Notes under the pieces: model-generated
Databases searched by the model: none
The model's input: the letters and a program-made list of their open reading frames with translations, nothing else
Told to the model about the DNA's origin: nothing
Translations under genes and position numbers: made by a program
In this document: in pieces, positions 63,279-64,000 of the stretch
How the letters are laid out: each line of letters begins with the position of its first letter
Position numbering within the stretch: position 1 is the stretch's first letter
DNA from: Agaribacterium haliotis
Lineage (GTDB): Bacteria; Pseudomonadota; Gammaproteobacteria; Pseudomonadales; Cellvibrionaceae
Direction: 5' to 3'
NCBI RefSeq assembly: GCF_002312815.1
Contig: NZ_NKQJ01000002.1
Coordinates: 287,527-351,526, forward strand
Length of the DNA stretch: 64,000 nt

Positions 63279-63881
63279 TTGAAAAAAAAACAGCTAAGAA
63301 AAGAATTAGATGAGTTAAATAGTCTACTTGTTAAAAAGTCAGAGATAGGCGAAACAGAACTGCTTGATTTTTTCAAAGTTAGGCCTCAGTTGATTCTGCT
63401 AATGGGGCGGGTCGTTGGTGTAGATGCGCCCCAAAAATACAATAATGAGTTACCCTTAATAGGAAAGTTTCGTTCCGACTTCGTAGTGACGAATGACTCT
63501 CAAAGCAATTATTCGTTTATCGAATTTGAAGATGCCAAAGAAAATTCGATATTCAATAAAACTAAGAATAAGAAAACTTCTGTATATCCATGGGCCTCAA
63601 GGTTTGAACACGGTTATAGCCAAGTGATTGATTGGTATCTTCATCTGTCCGTAAATAATCAGACTCAGAATATGAAGTCTGAATTTGGATCTTATCAAAT
63701 TAGTTATTCTGGGGCGCTAATAATAGGGCGAAGTAGCTCTTTAAATAGAGGTGATTGCAATGAGCGGTTTGAGCAGAGAGTAGAGAAATCGCTCATTGAT
63801 AGTAAGCATATTACTTGCTACACCTTTGATGACTTATATGAAGCAATGGAAGATCAGTATGCAATATTATCTTCCTTCTAA
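63279..63881 (+). CDS. Shedu-type anti-phage nuclease (SduA, DUF4263)
   Basis: A 200-residue protein matching the DUF4263/Shedu nuclease domain: GKFRSDFVV supplies the first acidic residue, FIEFEDAKENSIF the PD-(D/E)xK-type E-x-E/K core, and SRFEHGYSQVIDWYLHL is characteristic of the family. SduA proteins act as single-gene anti-phage defences. The N-terminus (about 1-45) is short. The frame starts at TTG 63279; an ATG at 63254 overlapping the toxin stop is in another frame, and nine A (63282-63290) lie at the junction. See findings. Confidence 0.8.
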   Translation: MKKKQLRKELDELNSLLVKKSEIGETELLDFFKVRPQLILLMGRVVGVDAPQKYNNELPLIGKFRSDFVVTNDSQSNYSFIEFEDAKENSIFNKTKNKKTSVYPWASRFEHGYSQVIDWYLHLSVNNQTQNMKSEFGSYQISYSGALIIGRSSSLNRGDCNERFEQRVEKSLIDSKHITCYTFDDLYEAMEDQYAILSSF

Positions 63882-63884
63882 AAA

Positions 63885-63925
63885 ACCTAACAAAGCGTTT
63901 CACCGGACAAGCCAGTGAACGCAGC
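63885..63925 (+). other. Partial attC-like recombination site after the Shedu-like gene
   Basis: ACCTAAC at 63885-63891 fits the inverse core consensus RYYYAAC and is followed by AAAGCGTTTCACCGGACAA, the pattern of an attC R''/L'' arm. GCGTTTCAC and GTGAACGC add an inverted repeat. The pairing L'/R' arm (a TTGTCCGG then GTTAGG) is not found before the window ends, so the site is incomplete, interrupted or continues outside. Confidence 0.45.
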
Positions 63926-63928
63926 GTT

Positions 63929-64000
63929 GAGACTGTAGAAAAACTCATTTCCTTCCCTGTATGTTGATAAAATGCGATAAGTTAATCCGGGGTGACTTAT
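63929..64000 (+). mobile_element. Possible insertion-sequence end
   Basis: GAGACTGTAGAAAAACTCA from 63929 resembles the terminal inverted repeat phrase (TGTxGAAAAACTC) found in several transposase families, such as IS1182/IS5 types. It would begin just where the attC-like arm breaks off. No transposase is present because the window ends at 64000, so this rests on resemblance only. Confidence 0.3.

Noticed and set aside
1..64000. CRISPR arrays, rRNA operons or a phage
   Set aside because: I saw no regularly spaced direct repeats, no rRNA sequence and no structural or integrase phage genes.

Overview
The window looks like chromosome from a free-living, probably marine gammaproteobacterium, most like the Cellvibrionales (Saccharophagus/Teredinibacter-type relatives). 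The pointers are the divergent hdfR-maoP pair, the DUF3450/long-ExbB/ExbB/ExbD/TonB/TPR cluster, the nrdR-ribD-ribE-ribBA-ribH-nusB-thiL-pgpA order, the mutY-yggX pair and moderate GC content. This placement comes from gene content and protein resemblance, not from a database search.

Left to right: (1) 1-4690: end of an unknown gene, LysR regulator hdfR, and a tight + strand set of maoP, an ATP-grasp ligase and a QEGLA-family metallopeptidase. (2) 4.7-13.8 kb: membrane protein, HtrA-like protease, small K+ channel, fbp, recQ, YciI, dienelactone hydrolase, DUF3820, MATE transporter, small membrane protein and a macrodomain protein. (3) 13.8-21.2 kb: an orphan pseudopilin, then a cobalamin riboswitch controlling a B12 uptake and adenosylation operon (btuB, cobO, btuC, btuD, btuF), then a GFA protein and a glutathione transferase. 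(4) 21.2-23.1 kb: two unrecognised lipoproteins separated by a 161-bp interspersed repeat with inverted ends. (5) 23.4-30.6 kb: riboflavin, thiamine and phospholipid genes on the minus strand, including a separate ribA. (6) 30.7-42.1 kb: a histidine kinase with a YfiR-like sensor, a GspE-type ATPase, PhzF, argE, argA, a REC-TPR protein and ilvD. (7) 42.3-47.7 kb: a complete TonB2-type energy-transduction operon behind a regulatory region with repeated GGTAAC motifs. (8) 47.7-52.7 kb: folA, thyA, lgt, ptsP, rppH. (9) 52.8-59 kb: HAD phosphatase, imelysin-like lipoprotein, HDOD protein, chemoreceptor, porin and PstS-like protein. (10) 59-62.2 kb: gcvH, gcvT, mutY, yggX and tRNA-Phe.

The last 1.8 kb, after tRNA-Phe, is different. 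It is AT-rich and gene-poor, with weak small ORFs. It ends in a two-gene unit: a RelE/ParE-type toxin with no visible antitoxin, followed by a short Shedu-type (DUF4263) nuclease. Integron-type core motifs (GTTAGGT before, ACCTAAC after) flank this unit, and a possible insertion-sequence end follows. I read it as a horizontally acquired defence cassette. The Shedu gene also has a nine-adenine run that changes its reading frame relative to the ATG overlapping the toxin stop codon. This is the most interesting part of the window.

Most of the rest is conserved housekeeping sequence. The less understood parts are the ATP-grasp/QEGLA pair, the RibBA protein that has lost its GTP-cyclohydrolase zinc site, and the GGTAAC operator array.
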